A DNA stretch of 64,000 nt from contig CAWKLQ010000008.1 of assembly GCA_963850525.1 (NCBI GenBank), forward strand, positions 248,001 to 312,000, in the 5' to 3' direction. Origin of the DNA: JAEMQF01 sp963850525. Its GTDB lineage: Bacteria; Pseudomonadota; Gammaproteobacteria; Burkholderiales; Burkholderiaceae_C. The notes below the pieces were generated by a model. That model was not told the DNA's origin. It saw only the letters and a program-made list of their open reading frames with translations, and searched no databases. Below, piece after piece: positions 5,830 to 14,854 of this stretch. Both the position numbers and the translations under genes were made by a program. Positions within the stretch are counted from its first letter, which is position 1. Every line of letters begins with the position of its first letter.

Positions 5830-8733
5830 ATGACCACGCATCGCGCTCTGCTCTTGACCGACGTCGTCGACAGCACGCGCCTGACCGAGCGTCTCGGCGA
5901 CGCGGCGAGCGCGGAGCTGTGGGCGAGCCACGATCGGATCGCGCGCGATCTGTTGCCGCGCTGGCGCGGCTGCGAAATCGACAAGAGCGACGGCATGCTG
6001 ATGCTGTTCGATGACGTCGCCGACGCCACCGGCTACGCGCTCGCCTACCACGACGCGCTCGCACATCGCGAGCTGCCGATCCAGGCGCGCGCCGGCATTC
6101 ACTTCGGGCCCGTGACCTTGCGCGCCAATGCAGCGCACGACATCGCCCGCGGCGCGAAGCCGATCGAGGTCGGCGGCGTCGCGGTGCCGATCGCAGCGCG
6201 GGTGATGTCGGTCGCGCGCGGTGGTCAGACGCTGCTGAGCGCCGACGCTCGCGCCGCGCTGGATGGTGCACCCGGCGGTGTGGCGACGACGGGTGCGCCG
6301 CACGCTCTGCATTCGCACGGCCACTGGCGGCTCCAGGGCATCACGGAACCGCTCGAGTTGTTCGAAATCGGTGCATCGACAGCGCGCTTCAGCGTTCCGC
6401 CCGATGGGGCGAAGGCGTACCGCGTCGTGCGCCACGGTGAAGTCTGGAAACCGGTGCGCGACATCCAGCACAGCGTCCCGGCCGAACGCGACGGCTTCGT
6501 CGGCCGCGCCGAGCCGTTGCGCGCCTTGGCGGCGAAGTTCGACGCCGGCGCGCGCCTGGTTTGCGTGCTCGGCATCGGTGGCGTGGGCAAGACGCGGCTC
6601 GCGATCCGCTTCGGATGGAGCGGCTTGGGCGACCACCCCGGCGGAACCTGGTTCTGCGACCTGTCGCAGGCGCGCAGCGTCGACGGCATCCTGTTCGCGG
6701 TCGCACAGGGCTTGAACCTGCAATTGGGCAAGGGCGACCCGGTCGCGCAAATCGGGCGCGCCATCTCCGGGCGCGGCGAGTGCCTCGTCATTCTCGACAA
6801 TTTCGAACAGGTCGCGCGCCATGCGGACGAGACGCTCGGTGCCTGGCTCGAACGCGCTCCACAGGCCCGCTTCGTCGTGACGACGCGCGAAGTGCTCGGC
6901 ATCGTCGGTGAAGAGACGTTCGCGCTCGAGCCGCTCGGCGTGGACGATGGCGCCGCGCTGTTCGTGCGGCGCGCCGCGGCGATGCAGCATGGCTACGCGC
7001 CGAGCCCGGACGACCTGGCCGCGATCGGCCAACTCGTCAAGGTGCTCGACGGCTTGCCGCTCGCCATCGAGCTCGCCGCGGCGCGCGTGCGTGTCATGCC
7101 GCCGCGGACCTTGCTCGAGCGCATGCACGAGCGCTTCGACGTGCTGCTGTCGCGCTCCGGCCGCCGCGATCGACAAGCGACGCTGCGCGCCGCGTTCGAT
7201 TGGTCGTGGGAACTTCTCAGCGACCCCGAGAAGGCGGCGCTCGCTGCCCTGTCGGTGTTCGAGGGCGGGTTCACGCTCGAGTCCGCCGCCGCCGTGATCG
7301 GCGCTTCGATGCGTGCACCGTCAGCTGTCGACCTGGTGCACTGGCTGGTCGACAAGAGTTTCGTACGCCAGCTCAGCGCGCAGCGCTTCGACCTTCTGGA
7401 GAGCGTGCGCGACTACGCGGCGCAGCACCTGCGAAGTGCCGGCCGTTTTCGCGGCAGCGGCGCGGCCTGCGAAGCGGCGGCACGCGCGCGCCACTGGCGG
7501 CACTTCGCCGCGGTCGACGAGCGGCGCGTGCTCGCCGAACGCTGCGTCGAACTGAATAACCTGGTCGCGGCGTGCCGCGCCGCGGCGGCCGTGGGCGACG
7601 CCCAAGCCGCCACCGCTTGCCTGACGAGCGCCTGGGCGGCGCTGCTGCGCACCGGACCGTACCGCGTCGGGCTCGAGCTGGCGCAGTGCGTCGAATGGCT
7701 CGAATCGCTCAGCGACGCTGAGCGCGCGCGGGTCCACTGGGTCGCCGGCTGCGCACTCGACTTGTTGGGTGCGGCCGACGCGGCACGTGAGCATTTCGAT
7801 CGGGGCCTGGCCTGCGCCCCGCGCGAAGGTGCGAACGAAGCCCGTGCCCGGCTGCTGCACGCGCTGGGCAGCCGGCAGATGCTCGACGGCGAAATGGAGG
7901 TCGCGCACGCGAACCTGAGCGAGGCGCACCGGTTGGCGAGCGTGTTGCACGACACGGCGTTGCAGGCGGCAACGCTGAATTCACTCGGCAATTTGCTGGA
8001 CCGTCAGGCCCGCGTCGCCGAAGCGCGTGACACCTACGAACGCGCACTCGCGCTCGCCCGGTCGATCGGCGAGCGGCGCCTGGAGGGCGGGCTGCTCGGC
8101 AACCTGGGGGGCTTGCACCTCGATCTCGGCGCGCTCGACGCGGCGCGCAGCCACTACGAACTCGCGATCGCGCTGGCCAGCGAAGTCGGCGATCAGCAGT
8201 GGGAGGGCAACGCGCATTGCAACCTGGGGCTGGTGCGGCAGGCGCAGGGCGACGCCGCCGACGCGCGCGCCCAGTTCGACCGCGCGTTGCTCATCGCGCG
8301 CGAGACCGGCCACGTGCGGCTCGAGTACACGGTGCTCTGCAACCTCGGCATCCTGCTCACGAGCGAGGGCGAACTCGGGCCCGCGACCGAGCACCTGGAG
8401 CGCGCCGTGAGCGCGGCCCATGCGGGGGCCGATCGACGCGCCGAGGGCCAGTTTCGCGGTTACCTCGCGCTCGCGCTGGCGCGCCAGGGGCGCCTGGGCG
8501 ATGCCGCCGAGTCGCTCGAGGTCGGCGCGCGGCTCCTGCTCGGCGTTTCCGACCGGCTGAGCTACGCGCTGCTGCTGTGCGACCGCGCCGAAGTCGAGCG
8601 GCTCGCGCAGCAGCCGCACGAGGCCGAGCGCGCCCTGGGCGAAGCGCGCGCGATTGCGCTCGACCTGCGATGCGGCGCCGATTCGGAAATCGGCAAGCGC
8701 CTGGCGGCGCTGGAGGCGGCGGTGCCTGGCTGA
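5830..8733 (+). CDS. Class III cyclase-AAA-TPR regulatory protein
   Basis: A 967-residue cytoplasmic protein. Residues 1-165 resemble a class III adenylate/guanylate cyclase domain (LLTDVVDSTRLTERLGD, then KSDGMLMLF and ARAGIHFGP). Around residues 225-480 lies an NTPase with P-loop GIGGVGKT and a Walker-B-like LVILDNFEQ. Next comes a winged-helix-like segment (FDWSWELLSDPEKAAL), then about ten TPR-type helical repeats to the end. The architecture is that of STAND-type signalling ATPases in which ligand binding to TPRs controls the output. The cyclase metal site reads SDG rather than GDG, so activity is uncertain. It is monocistronic. The ATG at 5830 is the first before the domain begins. Confidence 0.75.
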   Translation: MTTHRALLLTDVVDSTRLTERLGDAASAELWASHDRIARDLLPRWRGCEIDKSDGMLMLFDDVADATGYALAYHDALAHRELPIQARAGIHFGPVTLRANAAHDIARGAKPIEVGGVAVPIAARVMSVARGGQTLLSADARAALDGAPGGVATTGAPHALHSHGHWRLQGITEPLELFEIGASTARFSVPPDGAKAYRVVRHGEVWKPVRDIQHSVPAERDGFVGRAEPLRALAAKFDAGARLVCVLGIGGVGKTRLAIRFGWSGLGDHPGGTWFCDLSQARSVDGILFAVAQGLNLQLGKGDPVAQIGRAISGRGECLVILDNFEQVARHADETLGAWLERAPQARFVVTTREVLGIVGEETFALEPLGVDDGAALFVRRAAAMQHGYAPSPDDLAAIGQLVKVLDGLPLAIELAAARVRVMPPRTLLERMHERFDVLLSRSGRRDRQATLRAAFDWSWELLSDPEKAALAALSVFEGGFTLESAAAVIGASMRAPSAVDLVHWLVDKSFVRQLSAQRFDLLESVRDYAAQHLRSAGRFRGSGAACEAAARARHWRHFAAVDERRVLAERCVELNNLVAACRAAAAVGDAQAATACLTSAWAALLRTGPYRVGLELAQCVEWLESLSDAERARVHWVAGCALDLLGAADAAREHFDRGLACAPREGANEARARLLHALGSRQMLDGEMEVAHANLSEAHRLASVLHDTALQAATLNSLGNLLDRQARVAEARDTYERALALARSIGERRLEGGLLGNLGGLHLDLGALDAARSHYELAIALASEVGDQQWEGNAHCNLGLVRQAQGDAADARAQFDRALLIARETGHVRLEYTVLCNLGILLTSEGELGPATEHLERAVSAAHAGADRRAEGQFRGYLALALARQGRLGDAAESLEVGARLLLGVSDRLSYALLLCDRAEVERLAQQPHEAERALGEARAIALDLRCGADSEIGKRLAALEAAVPG

Positions 8734-8772
8734 TCACGAGGCCGTGGCGTGACGCCGCGCCAAATGCGTCAG

Positions 8773-9325
8773 TCAGTTGTTGATGATCTTCGGATCCCAC
8801 GCGCCGCACAGCGTCGCGACGCCGGCGGCGTCGGTCTGCACGATGACGGGCAGGTAGACCGCCTCGCCGATCTTCTTGCGCTGGTTCTTGACGATGAACT
8901 GCGCCGGGGTCGTTCCGATCTTGCCCTTCGGGTTTTGAAGTTTCGGGTCGCTGACGATCAGGATGCCGTTGTTGGCCTCGAATGCGAACTTCGTCGTGCC
9001 GATCGTGGCGAGGCACCAGATTCCAGACGATCTCCTTCGGCGTCGCATTCGAGCCCGTGCCCATGACCTTGATCTCGGCAGGAAGCTTGGCCAGGCAGTA
9101 GCTATAGCCTTCGAACGGCACCTGCGTCATCTCGACATTCACCGTGCAGGGGCTGTTGTCCGCCGCGCAGGTCACGGTCGATCCCGCGAGTTTCGGATGC
9201 AAGAGGCTGAGAAGCGACTTGCCCTGCAGTTTGGCCTCCGCACTTGCCGTGATGCCGCTGGCCGGCAGGCACGCGGCGAGCGCCGCCAATCCACTCGCGA
9301 GCGAGTGCCGTATCGAATCGTTCAT
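8773..9325 (-). CDS. Secreted protein of unknown function, one frame break
   Basis: The product is 183 residues when one extra base near 9005 is removed. The N-terminus (about 30 residues, ending near SGITASA) is a signal peptide. Four cysteines (CAADNSPC, YCLA, LCGAWD) suggest disulfides in the periplasm. GGAGG sits 4 nt before the ATG at 9325, which supports this start. I do not recognise a family. It is transcribed away from the bkd operon and shares with it a 246-nt intergenic region containing an FNR-type site. Confidence 0.6.
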
Positions 9326-9495
9326 GACACCTCCGGAGTTTGTGTGGAGCGGCGCGCGCCGAACCGGGAGCCCGCCGCGCAGCCACTGTAGGGCATCGAT
9401 CCGCGCAATGCCAGCGCGAAAACGCTGCGCACGTGCAATTGCGCTGCGCGTGGTCCAGCGCGCAAGGCGTCGCCCAGCCGCAATGTCGCCGGCCA

Positions 9496-9509
9496 TTGAC
9501 CCAGATCAA
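9496..9509. promoter_or_regulatory. FNR/ANR-type binding site upstream of bkd operon
   Basis: TTGACCCAGATCAA matches the FNR/ANR/DNR consensus TTGAT-N4-ATCAA at 9 of 10 defined positions. Read on the other strand it is TTGATCTGGGTCAA. It lies 62 nt before the E1alpha ATG and about 170 nt from the divergent secreted-protein start. Two other sites with the same TTGATCTGG core occur at 37.4 and 62.3 kb. Which gene it controls is not decided by the sequence. Confidence 0.6.
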
Positions 9510-9571
9510 CTCCAACGCCGCGACACCGTGCGTGAATCGACGCGTCAAACGCACGCACCACCCAAATACCG

Positions 9572-10804
9572 ATGCGCCCCGGTCCGCTTCGCCTGCACGT
9601 CCCCGAGCCCAGCGGGCGCCCCGGCCATCCCACTGACTTCTCTTACCTGCGCCTGGCGCGCGCCGGCGAGGTGCGCAAGCCGCCGATCGACGTCGCGCCT
9701 GCCGACACCGCCGACCTGGCGACGACGCTGGTGCGCGTGCTCGACGACGCCGGTGCCGCCGTCGGCCCGTGGGATCCGCGACTCGACGCGAACGACTTGC
9801 GCCGCGGCCTGCGCGCGATGCTCGAGACGCGCGCCTACGACGCGCGCATGCTGATCGCGCAGCGCCAGAAAAAGATCTCCTTCTACATCCAATGCCTGGG
9901 CGAAGAAGCGATCGCCACGGCGCACGCGCGCGCGCTGCAGAGCGGCGACATGTGCTTCCCGACGTATCGCCAGCAGGGCCTGCTGCTTGCGCGCGACGAC
10001 ATCGACCGGGTCGAGATGATGTGCCAGGCGATGTCCAACGAGCGCGACCCGCTGAAGGGCCGCCAGCTGCCGGTGCTGCATTCGTACAAGCGCGCCGGGT
10101 TCTTCACGATCTCGGGGAATCTGGCGACGCAGTTCATCCAGGCGGTGGGATGGGGCATGGCGAGCGCGATCAAGGGCGACAGCCGCATCGCGTCGGCGTG
10201 GATCGGCGACGGCGCGACCGCCGAGCCCGACTTCCACACCGCGCTGACGTTCGCGCATGTGTACCGCGCGCCGGTGATCCTGAACGTCGTGAACAACCAG
10301 TGGGCGATCTCGACCTGCCAGGCGATCGCCGGCGGCGAGGCGAGCACCTTTGCTGCGCGCGGCGTGGGCAGCGGCATCGCGTCGCTGCGCGTCGACGGCA
10401 ACGACTATCTTGCCGTCTACGCGGCGTCGAGCTGGGCCGCCGAGCGCGCGCGCAGCAACCTCGGGCCGACGCTGATCGAGTGGATCACGTACCGCGGCGG
10501 CGCACATTCGACGTCCGACGATCCGTCGCGCTACCGCCCGGCGGACGACTGGTTGCACTTCCCGCTCGGCGACCCCGTGGCGCGGCTGAAGCAGCACCTG
10601 ATCGTCATCGGCGCCTGGTCCGACGAGGAGCATGAGGCGGCGAAGCAGGAATTCGACGCCGCGATCAACGCCGCATTCAAGCAGGCCGAGCGTCACGGCA
10701 CGCTGCAGGACGGCCACATCCCGCCGCTGGCGACGATGTTCGAAGACGTCTACAAAGACATGCCGGCGCACCTGCGCGAGCAGTTGCGCCAGGCGAGCGT
10801 CTGA
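9572..10804 (+). CDS. bkdA1: Branched-chain 2-oxoacid dehydrogenase E1 alpha subunit
   Basis: A 410-residue thiamine-diphosphate-dependent E1alpha. With E1beta it decarboxylates branched-chain 2-oxoacids and reductively acylates the E2 lipoyl group. The ThDP/Mg motif GDGATAEPDFH...NNQWAIS is present, as are IQCLGEEAI and the phosphorylation-loop-like YRGGAHSTSDDPSRYR typical of branched-chain rather than pyruvate enzymes. An N-terminal extension of about 60 residues is usual for bacterial BkdA1. No clear ribosome binding site precedes the ATG. First gene of a three-gene operon; no E3 follows. Confidence 0.88.
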   Translation: MRPGPLRLHVPEPSGRPGHPTDFSYLRLARAGEVRKPPIDVAPADTADLATTLVRVLDDAGAAVGPWDPRLDANDLRRGLRAMLETRAYDARMLIAQRQKKISFYIQCLGEEAIATAHARALQSGDMCFPTYRQQGLLLARDDIDRVEMMCQAMSNERDPLKGRQLPVLHSYKRAGFFTISGNLATQFIQAVGWGMASAIKGDSRIASAWIGDGATAEPDFHTALTFAHVYRAPVILNVVNNQWAISTCQAIAGGEASTFAARGVGSGIASLRVDGNDYLAVYAASSWAAERARSNLGPTLIEWITYRGGAHSTSDDPSRYRPADDWLHFPLGDPVARLKQHLIVIGAWSDEEHEAAKQEFDAAINAAFKQAERHGTLQDGHIPPLATMFEDVYKDMPAHLREQLRQASV

Positions 10805-10829
10805 GCGACCTGAAGGTGAGCACCCGACC

Positions 10830-11843
10830 ATGGCGACGATGACGATGATCCAGGCGCTGCGTTCGGCGATGGACGTGATGCTGGAGCGCGACCCGAACGT
10901 CATCGTCTACGGCCAGGATGTGGGCTACTTCGGCGGCGTGTTCCGCTGCACCGAGGGTTTGCAGGCGAAGTACGGCAAGTCGCGCGTGTTCGACGCGCCG
11001 ATCTCCGAGGGCGGCATCGTCGGTACCGCGATCGGCATGGCGGCTTACGGGTTGCGGCCGGTCGTCGAAGTGCAGTTCGCCGATTATTTCTATCCGGCCT
11101 CCGATCAGATCGTCTCCGAAGCGGCGCGCCTGCGCTACCGCTCGGCGGGCGACTTCAGCGCGCCGATCACGATCCGCATGCCGTGCGGCGGCGGCATCTA
11201 CGGCGGGCAGACGCACAGCCAGAGCCCGGAGGCGCTGTTCACGCATGTGTGCGGGCTGCGCACCGTGATGCCGAGCAACCCGTACGACGCGAAAGGGCTG
11301 CTCATCGCTTCGATCGAAAACGACGACCCGGTCATCTTTCTCGAGCCGAAGCGCCTCTACAACGGGCCGTTCGACGGCCACCACGAGCGGCCTGTCGTGC
11401 CGTGGTCGGCGCATCCGGCGAGCGAGGTTCCCGAAGGCCACTACACGGTGCCGCTGGACACGGCCGCGCTGTTTCGCCGCGGCGCCGACGTGACGCTCCT
11501 CACCTACGGCACGATGGTCTACGTGTGCGAGGCGGCGGCGCGCGAGAGCGGTGTCGACGCCGAAATCGTCGACCTGCGAAGCCTCTGGCCGCTCGACCTC
11601 GACGCCCTCGTGACCTCGGTGAAGAAAACCGGCCGCTGCGTCATCGTGCACGAGGCGACGCGCACCAGCGGCTTCGGTGCCGAACTCGCGGCGCTCGTCC
11701 AGGAGCATTGTTTCTATCACCTTGAAGCGCCGATCGAACGCGTGACCGGCTGGGACACGCCGTACCCGCACGCCCAGGAATGGGCCTACTTCCCCGGCCC
11801 GGCACGCGTCGCCGCGGCGCTGCGGCGCGCGATGGAGGTGTGA
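10830..11843 (+). CDS. bkdA2: Branched-chain 2-oxoacid dehydrogenase E1 beta subunit
   Basis: A 337-residue E1beta partner of the preceding subunit. It has the family's GQDVGYFGGVFRCTEGL, PISEGGIVGTAIGMA and VEVQFADYFYPASDQI signatures and the C-terminal transketolase domain (VDLRSLWPLD, VHEATRTSGFGAE). It completes the ThDP site at the alpha/beta interface. AAGGTGAG about 10 nt upstream of the ATG at 10830 can serve as ribosome binding site. The 25-nt gap from E1alpha and close junction with E2 indicate one transcript. Confidence 0.9.
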   Translation: MATMTMIQALRSAMDVMLERDPNVIVYGQDVGYFGGVFRCTEGLQAKYGKSRVFDAPISEGGIVGTAIGMAAYGLRPVVEVQFADYFYPASDQIVSEAARLRYRSAGDFSAPITIRMPCGGGIYGGQTHSQSPEALFTHVCGLRTVMPSNPYDAKGLLIASIENDDPVIFLEPKRLYNGPFDGHHERPVVPWSAHPASEVPEGHYTVPLDTAALFRRGADVTLLTYGTMVYVCEAAARESGVDAEIVDLRSLWPLDLDALVTSVKKTGRCVIVHEATRTSGFGAELAALVQEHCFYHLEAPIERVTGWDTPYPHAQEWAYFPGPARVAAALRRAMEV

Positions 11844-11845
11844 TC

Positions 11846-13114
11846 TTGGCGCTGCACACGATCAAGGTGCCCGACCTCGGCGAAGGCGTCGCCGAGGTCG
11901 AGCTCGTGGCGTGGCGCGTCAACCCGGGCGACCGCATCGTCGAGGACCAGGCCTTGGCCGACGTGATGACCGACAAAGCGACGGTCGAGGTTCCGTCGCC
12001 GGTGGCGGGGCGTGTGCTGGCACTGGGCGGCGAGGTTGGGCAGATGCTCGCGGTGGGCGCTGACTTGATTCGAATCGACGTCGGCGACGCCACGGCGACG
12101 GCGCACGCCGCACACGAGACCTCCGCAGACGAGCCGGCTGCAAGTGAGGCTCCTGCGAGCGTGACCCGGACGGGCGTTGCGCCTGCGGGCGAGCTGCCGC
12201 GCGCCACCGAATCGACGCAGCCGCCTGCACAGCACAGGCCGATCGCCTCACCGGCAGTGCGCGCACGCGCCTGGGAGCTCGGCATCGATCTGCACGACGT
12301 GCCGGGCAGCGGCATCGCCGGCCGCATCGTGCACGCCGATCTCGACGCCTTCGTGGCGCGCGGCACAGCGCGCTCCAGGCCGCAAGCGCCGCGGCCGCGC
12401 CTCGCCGCGCCAGCCGCAACGACGCATGCGGTGAAGATCGTCGGCCTGCGGCGTCGAATCGCGCAGCGCATGCAGGATTCCAAACGACGCATTCCGCACT
12501 TCACCTATGTCGAGGAAGTCGACGTGAGCGAGCTGGAAGCCCTGCGCGCGCAACTCAACGCGAAGTGGGGCGCACTGCGCGGCCACCTCACGCTGCTGCC
12601 GTTCCTGAGCCGCGCCATCGCCCAGGCGGTGCGCGAATTTCCGCAAGTCAATTCGCACTTCGACGACGTGGCCGGCGTGCTCACGCGCTTTGAGGCGGTG
12701 CATGTGGGCATCGCGACGCAGACCGAGGGCGGCCTGATGGTGCCGGTGCTGCGCGACGCGCACTTGCGCGACCTGTGGGGCACAGCGGCCGAAGTGCAGC
12801 GGCTGGCCCGCGCCACGCGCAGCGGCAAGGTCGTGCGCGACGAGCTGTCGGGCTCGACGATCACGCTCAGCAGCCTCGGGGCGCTGGGCGGCATCATGTC
12901 GACGCCGGTGATCAACCCGCCCGAGGTCGCGATCGTCGGCGTCAACGCGATCGTGATGCGGCCAATGTTTCGGGGCGGCAGCGTCGTCGCACGACAGATG
13001 ATGAACCTCTCGTCGTCGTTCGACCACCGCGTCGTCGACGGGGCGGTCGGCGCCGGATTCGTGCAAAGCCTGCGCCGCCAGTTGGAGCATCCGGCGCTGC
13101 TTTTTGTCGAATAG
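11846..13114 (+). CDS. bkdB: 2-oxoacid dehydrogenase E2, dihydrolipoamide acyltransferase
   Basis: A 422-residue E2 with one lipoyl domain (residues 1-80, lipoylation lysine in MTDKATVEV), an Ala/Pro-rich linker, a peripheral-subunit-binding domain (SPAVRARAWELGIDLHDVPGSGIAGRI) and a catalytic acyltransferase domain ending in SSSFDHRVVDGA. The His and Asp of that last motif are catalytic. It transfers the acyl group from lipoamide to CoA. I chose TTG at 11846 because GGAGG lies 7 nt upstream; a GTG at 11840 overlapping the E1beta stop is the alternative. The E3 flavoprotein must come from elsewhere. Confidence 0.88.
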   Translation: MALHTIKVPDLGEGVAEVELVAWRVNPGDRIVEDQALADVMTDKATVEVPSPVAGRVLALGGEVGQMLAVGADLIRIDVGDATATAHAAHETSADEPAASEAPASVTRTGVAPAGELPRATESTQPPAQHRPIASPAVRARAWELGIDLHDVPGSGIAGRIVHADLDAFVARGTARSRPQAPRPRLAAPAATTHAVKIVGLRRRIAQRMQDSKRRIPHFTYVEEVDVSELEALRAQLNAKWGALRGHLTLLPFLSRAIAQAVREFPQVNSHFDDVAGVLTRFEAVHVGIATQTEGGLMVPVLRDAHLRDLWGTAAEVQRLARATRSGKVVRDELSGSTITLSSLGALGGIMSTPVINPPEVAIVGVNAIVMRPMFRGGSVVARQMMNLSSSFDHRVVDGAVGAGFVQSLRRQLEHPALLFVE

Positions 13115-13117
13115 TAG

Positions 13118-13849
13118 TTACGGATGGTCGAGTTCGGGGTAGTTGCGGAAGATGCCTTGCTCGTTGAACGGAATGCGCCGTTCGCTGCGCAAATATGCGG
13201 CGACCCGCGGCAGCGCGGCGACTCGTTCGTGCAACTGCACAACCCCGGGCGTTTTCGCCAGCGCGCGTTGCGCTGCTTTCGGGAACGCATAGCGCAGGCC
13301 TTCGATCAACTGGAACAGCGACAGGTCGGCGTAACTCAGCCTGCCGCCCACCAGATGCCGCGGGCCCGCCGGGTTGCGCACCACGATGCTCTCGAACCAC
13401 TGCAGGTACTTGGGCAAACGGATGCCGCAGAACTCCTTGGCGCGACGCAGCGCTTCGGGCTTCTGCTCCTCGTAGTACAGCCCGGCGCCGACCGGATGAT
13501 GCGTGTCATGCGCCTCGCTCACCATGTCGGCGATGGTGAGCTGGATCTGCTGCGTCCAGACGCGCGCCGCCTCGCTGCGCGCCACCAGCTTCAACGGCGG
13601 CCCGAGGTAATGCAGGATCGCCGCAGTCTGCGCGACCAGGACGGCGCCGTCCCTCAAAAAGGGTGGCGCGAAGGGCGGGTGCGTGACCGTGGCGTCCTGC
13701 ATGCAGCGCAGCATCGCCGGCACGCCCTGCCCGGCACTTTCAGCGCCGCGAGCCACATCGACGTACGCTGCGCCCGCCGCTTCCAGCGCCAGCCGCACGA
13801 ATTCGCCCCGGCCCTGGATGGTCGGCCAGTAGTGGAGTTCATAGGCCAT
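13118..13849 (-). CDS. Glutathione S-transferase family protein
   Basis: A 243-residue protein with a GST N-terminal thioredoxin-like domain (MAYELHYWPTIQGRGEFVRL, with the Tyr at the usual catalytic position) and an all-helical C-terminal domain (LSYADLSLFQLIEGLRYAFP). The pattern resembles sigma/mu-type bacterial GSTs. It converges with the bkd operon, with only 3 nt between the stops. The ATG at 13849 gives the standard GST length; an upstream in-frame codon at 13888 would add 13 non-homologous residues. Substrate unknown. Confidence 0.8.
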   Translation of the reverse strand: MAYELHYWPTIQGRGEFVRLALEAAGAAYVDVARGAESAGQGVPAMLRCMQDATVTHPPFAPPFLRDGAVLVAQTAAILHYLGPPLKLVARSEAARVWTQQIQLTIADMVSEAHDTHHPVGAGLYYEEQKPEALRRAKEFCGIRLPKYLQWFESIVVRNPAGPRHLVGGRLSYADLSLFQLIEGLRYAFPKAAQRALAKTPGVVQLHERVAALPRVAAYLRSERRIPFNEQGIFRNYPELDHP

Positions 13850-13904
13850 GAGGCGCACTGTAGCTTGCAGCCACCTGTTTAGCGACATGGTTCAGCTACA
13901 CCTC

Positions 13905-14037
13905 GTCATACCGGCGAACCGTTGCCCCGTGCCCGACACGGGGGCCGGTATCCACTCGTTGAAGCCACACGCTCGGCGGTTTGTTGATCAGATCCTTCCA
14001 GTGGATTCCGGCGTACGCCGGCGTACGCCGGGATGAC
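13905..14037. repeat. REP-type palindromic element
   Basis: The element begins GTCATACCGGCG and ends with a repeated GCGTACGCCG unit followed by GGATGAC, giving an outer inverted repeat. It holds the inner CCCCGTG/CACGGGG hairpin and a GGTATCCAC...GTGGATTCC pair. A downstream tail (14038-14095: TTTCTTGCGTCGTGCCC, then CATGCTGAGCTTTG) is shared with the 32.8 and 60.5 kb copies. It fills most of the 379-nt gap between the GST and the toxin-antitoxin pair. Confidence 0.8.
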
Positions 14038-14193
14038 GAATTTCTTGCGTCGTGCCCTTCGCTCAGCAGCTTGTCATGCTGAGCTTTGTCGCCAATCAGG
14101 TGCAGCCATGGGTCGCGCGGAGGTTACGCAAGAATGGTCCGGTTGCGGTTCGTCGCTTGCATCGGGCAGTGCAGCACCAGACCGCGGTTCTGC

Positions 14194-14220
14194 TTGATCG
14201 TGTATTTCAGTTGCTATACA
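14194..14220 (+). promoter_or_regulatory. Putative promoter/operator of toxin-antitoxin pair
   Basis: TTGATC and TATACA, 15 nt apart, precede the antitoxin ATG by 8 nt. The segment GTAT...ATAC (14202-14219) is an imperfect inverted repeat, as often seen at autoregulated toxin-antitoxin operators. The spacing is short for a sigma-70 promoter, so this is tentative. It would give a nearly leaderless transcript. Confidence 0.35.
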
Positions 14221-14228
14221 TTTGACCC

Positions 14229-14537
14229 ATGAGCCGTTCTGCCACTTTGCCTCCCATCCGTGTCGCTCCCGAGACCAAGGCCAGCCTCGAGGCGGTGCTG
14301 CGGGATGGCGAATCGCTGACACAGTTCATCGAGAACGCTGTGCGTCGGGAGGCGGAGTTCCGCGCCGAACAGAATGCCGCCATCGCCCGTGCCAGGAAGG
14401 CGTTGCGCGCGGCGGACAAGGGTGTTGGATTGATGACGTCAGCGGACTTCCTGGCTGGCATGCGGCAACGTGCCAAGGCGGCGCAGCAGCGCGTCCGCGC
14501 GGGCGCGGTCGCCAAGAACAAGCGCGCAGCCGGGTGA
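14229..14537 (+). CDS. Antitoxin, YlcI/YnfO or ParD-like
   Basis: A 102-residue basic, helical protein. APETKASLEAVLRDGESLTQFIENAVRREAEFRAEQ resembles a ribbon-helix-helix DNA-binding N-terminus followed by a toxin-wrapping helix. The C-terminus is rich in Lys and Ala. The GTGA overlap with the next gene, a RelE/ParE-type protein, is the usual antitoxin-toxin arrangement. It would neutralise the toxin and repress the pair. Assignment rests on gene order and general resemblance, not on a diagnostic motif. Confidence 0.6.
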   Translation: MSRSATLPPIRVAPETKASLEAVLRDGESLTQFIENAVRREAEFRAEQNAAIARARKALRAADKGVGLMTSADFLAGMRQRAKAAQQRVRAGAVAKNKRAAG

Positions 14538-14854
14538 GCAGCGGGTATCGGGTTGTTCCCACCGTCACGTTCCAGGAGGACATCGAGCGTCTCGAGGAGC
14601 ACATCGTCCAGCGCGAGATGGCCAGCAACACGCCTGACGACACGTGCCTCTTTCGATTCCAGGAAGCTGTGGAGCGCGCGGTTGCGATCCTCTCGTTCGC
14701 GCCGCACACATGTCGTCGCGCCGAGCAGGACAGGGAGCTTCGGGAGCTGATCGTCCCATTCGGTCATGGTGGGTGTGTGGTGCTCTTCGCGATTCGTGAC
14801 CTTGATGTACTGTTGCTCGCAGCCAGGGACCAGCACGAGCACGACTATCGCTGA
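14534..14854 (+). CDS. RelE/ParE-family toxin
   Basis: A 106-residue protein of the RelE/ParE size class. It has the expected fold order: an N-terminal strand (YRVVPTVTFQEDIERLEEHI), a helical region, and C-terminal strands (LRELIVPFGHGGCVVLFAIRDLDVLLLAARDQHEHDY). The ending resembles ParE-type ...RHQREDDY. Targets in the family are gyrase (ParE) or ribosome-bound mRNA (RelE); the sequence does not decide. GTG start overlaps the antitoxin stop. Confidence 0.68.
   Translation: MSSGYRVVPTVTFQEDIERLEEHIVQREMASNTPDDTCLFRFQEAVERAVAILSFAPHTCRRAEQDRELRELIVPFGHGGCVVLFAIRDLDVLLLAARDQHEHDYR

Noticed and set aside
13905..14037. Repeats considered as a CRISPR array
   Set aside because: Units are palindromic REP sequences with different spacings and no regular spacers. 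No cas genes are present.
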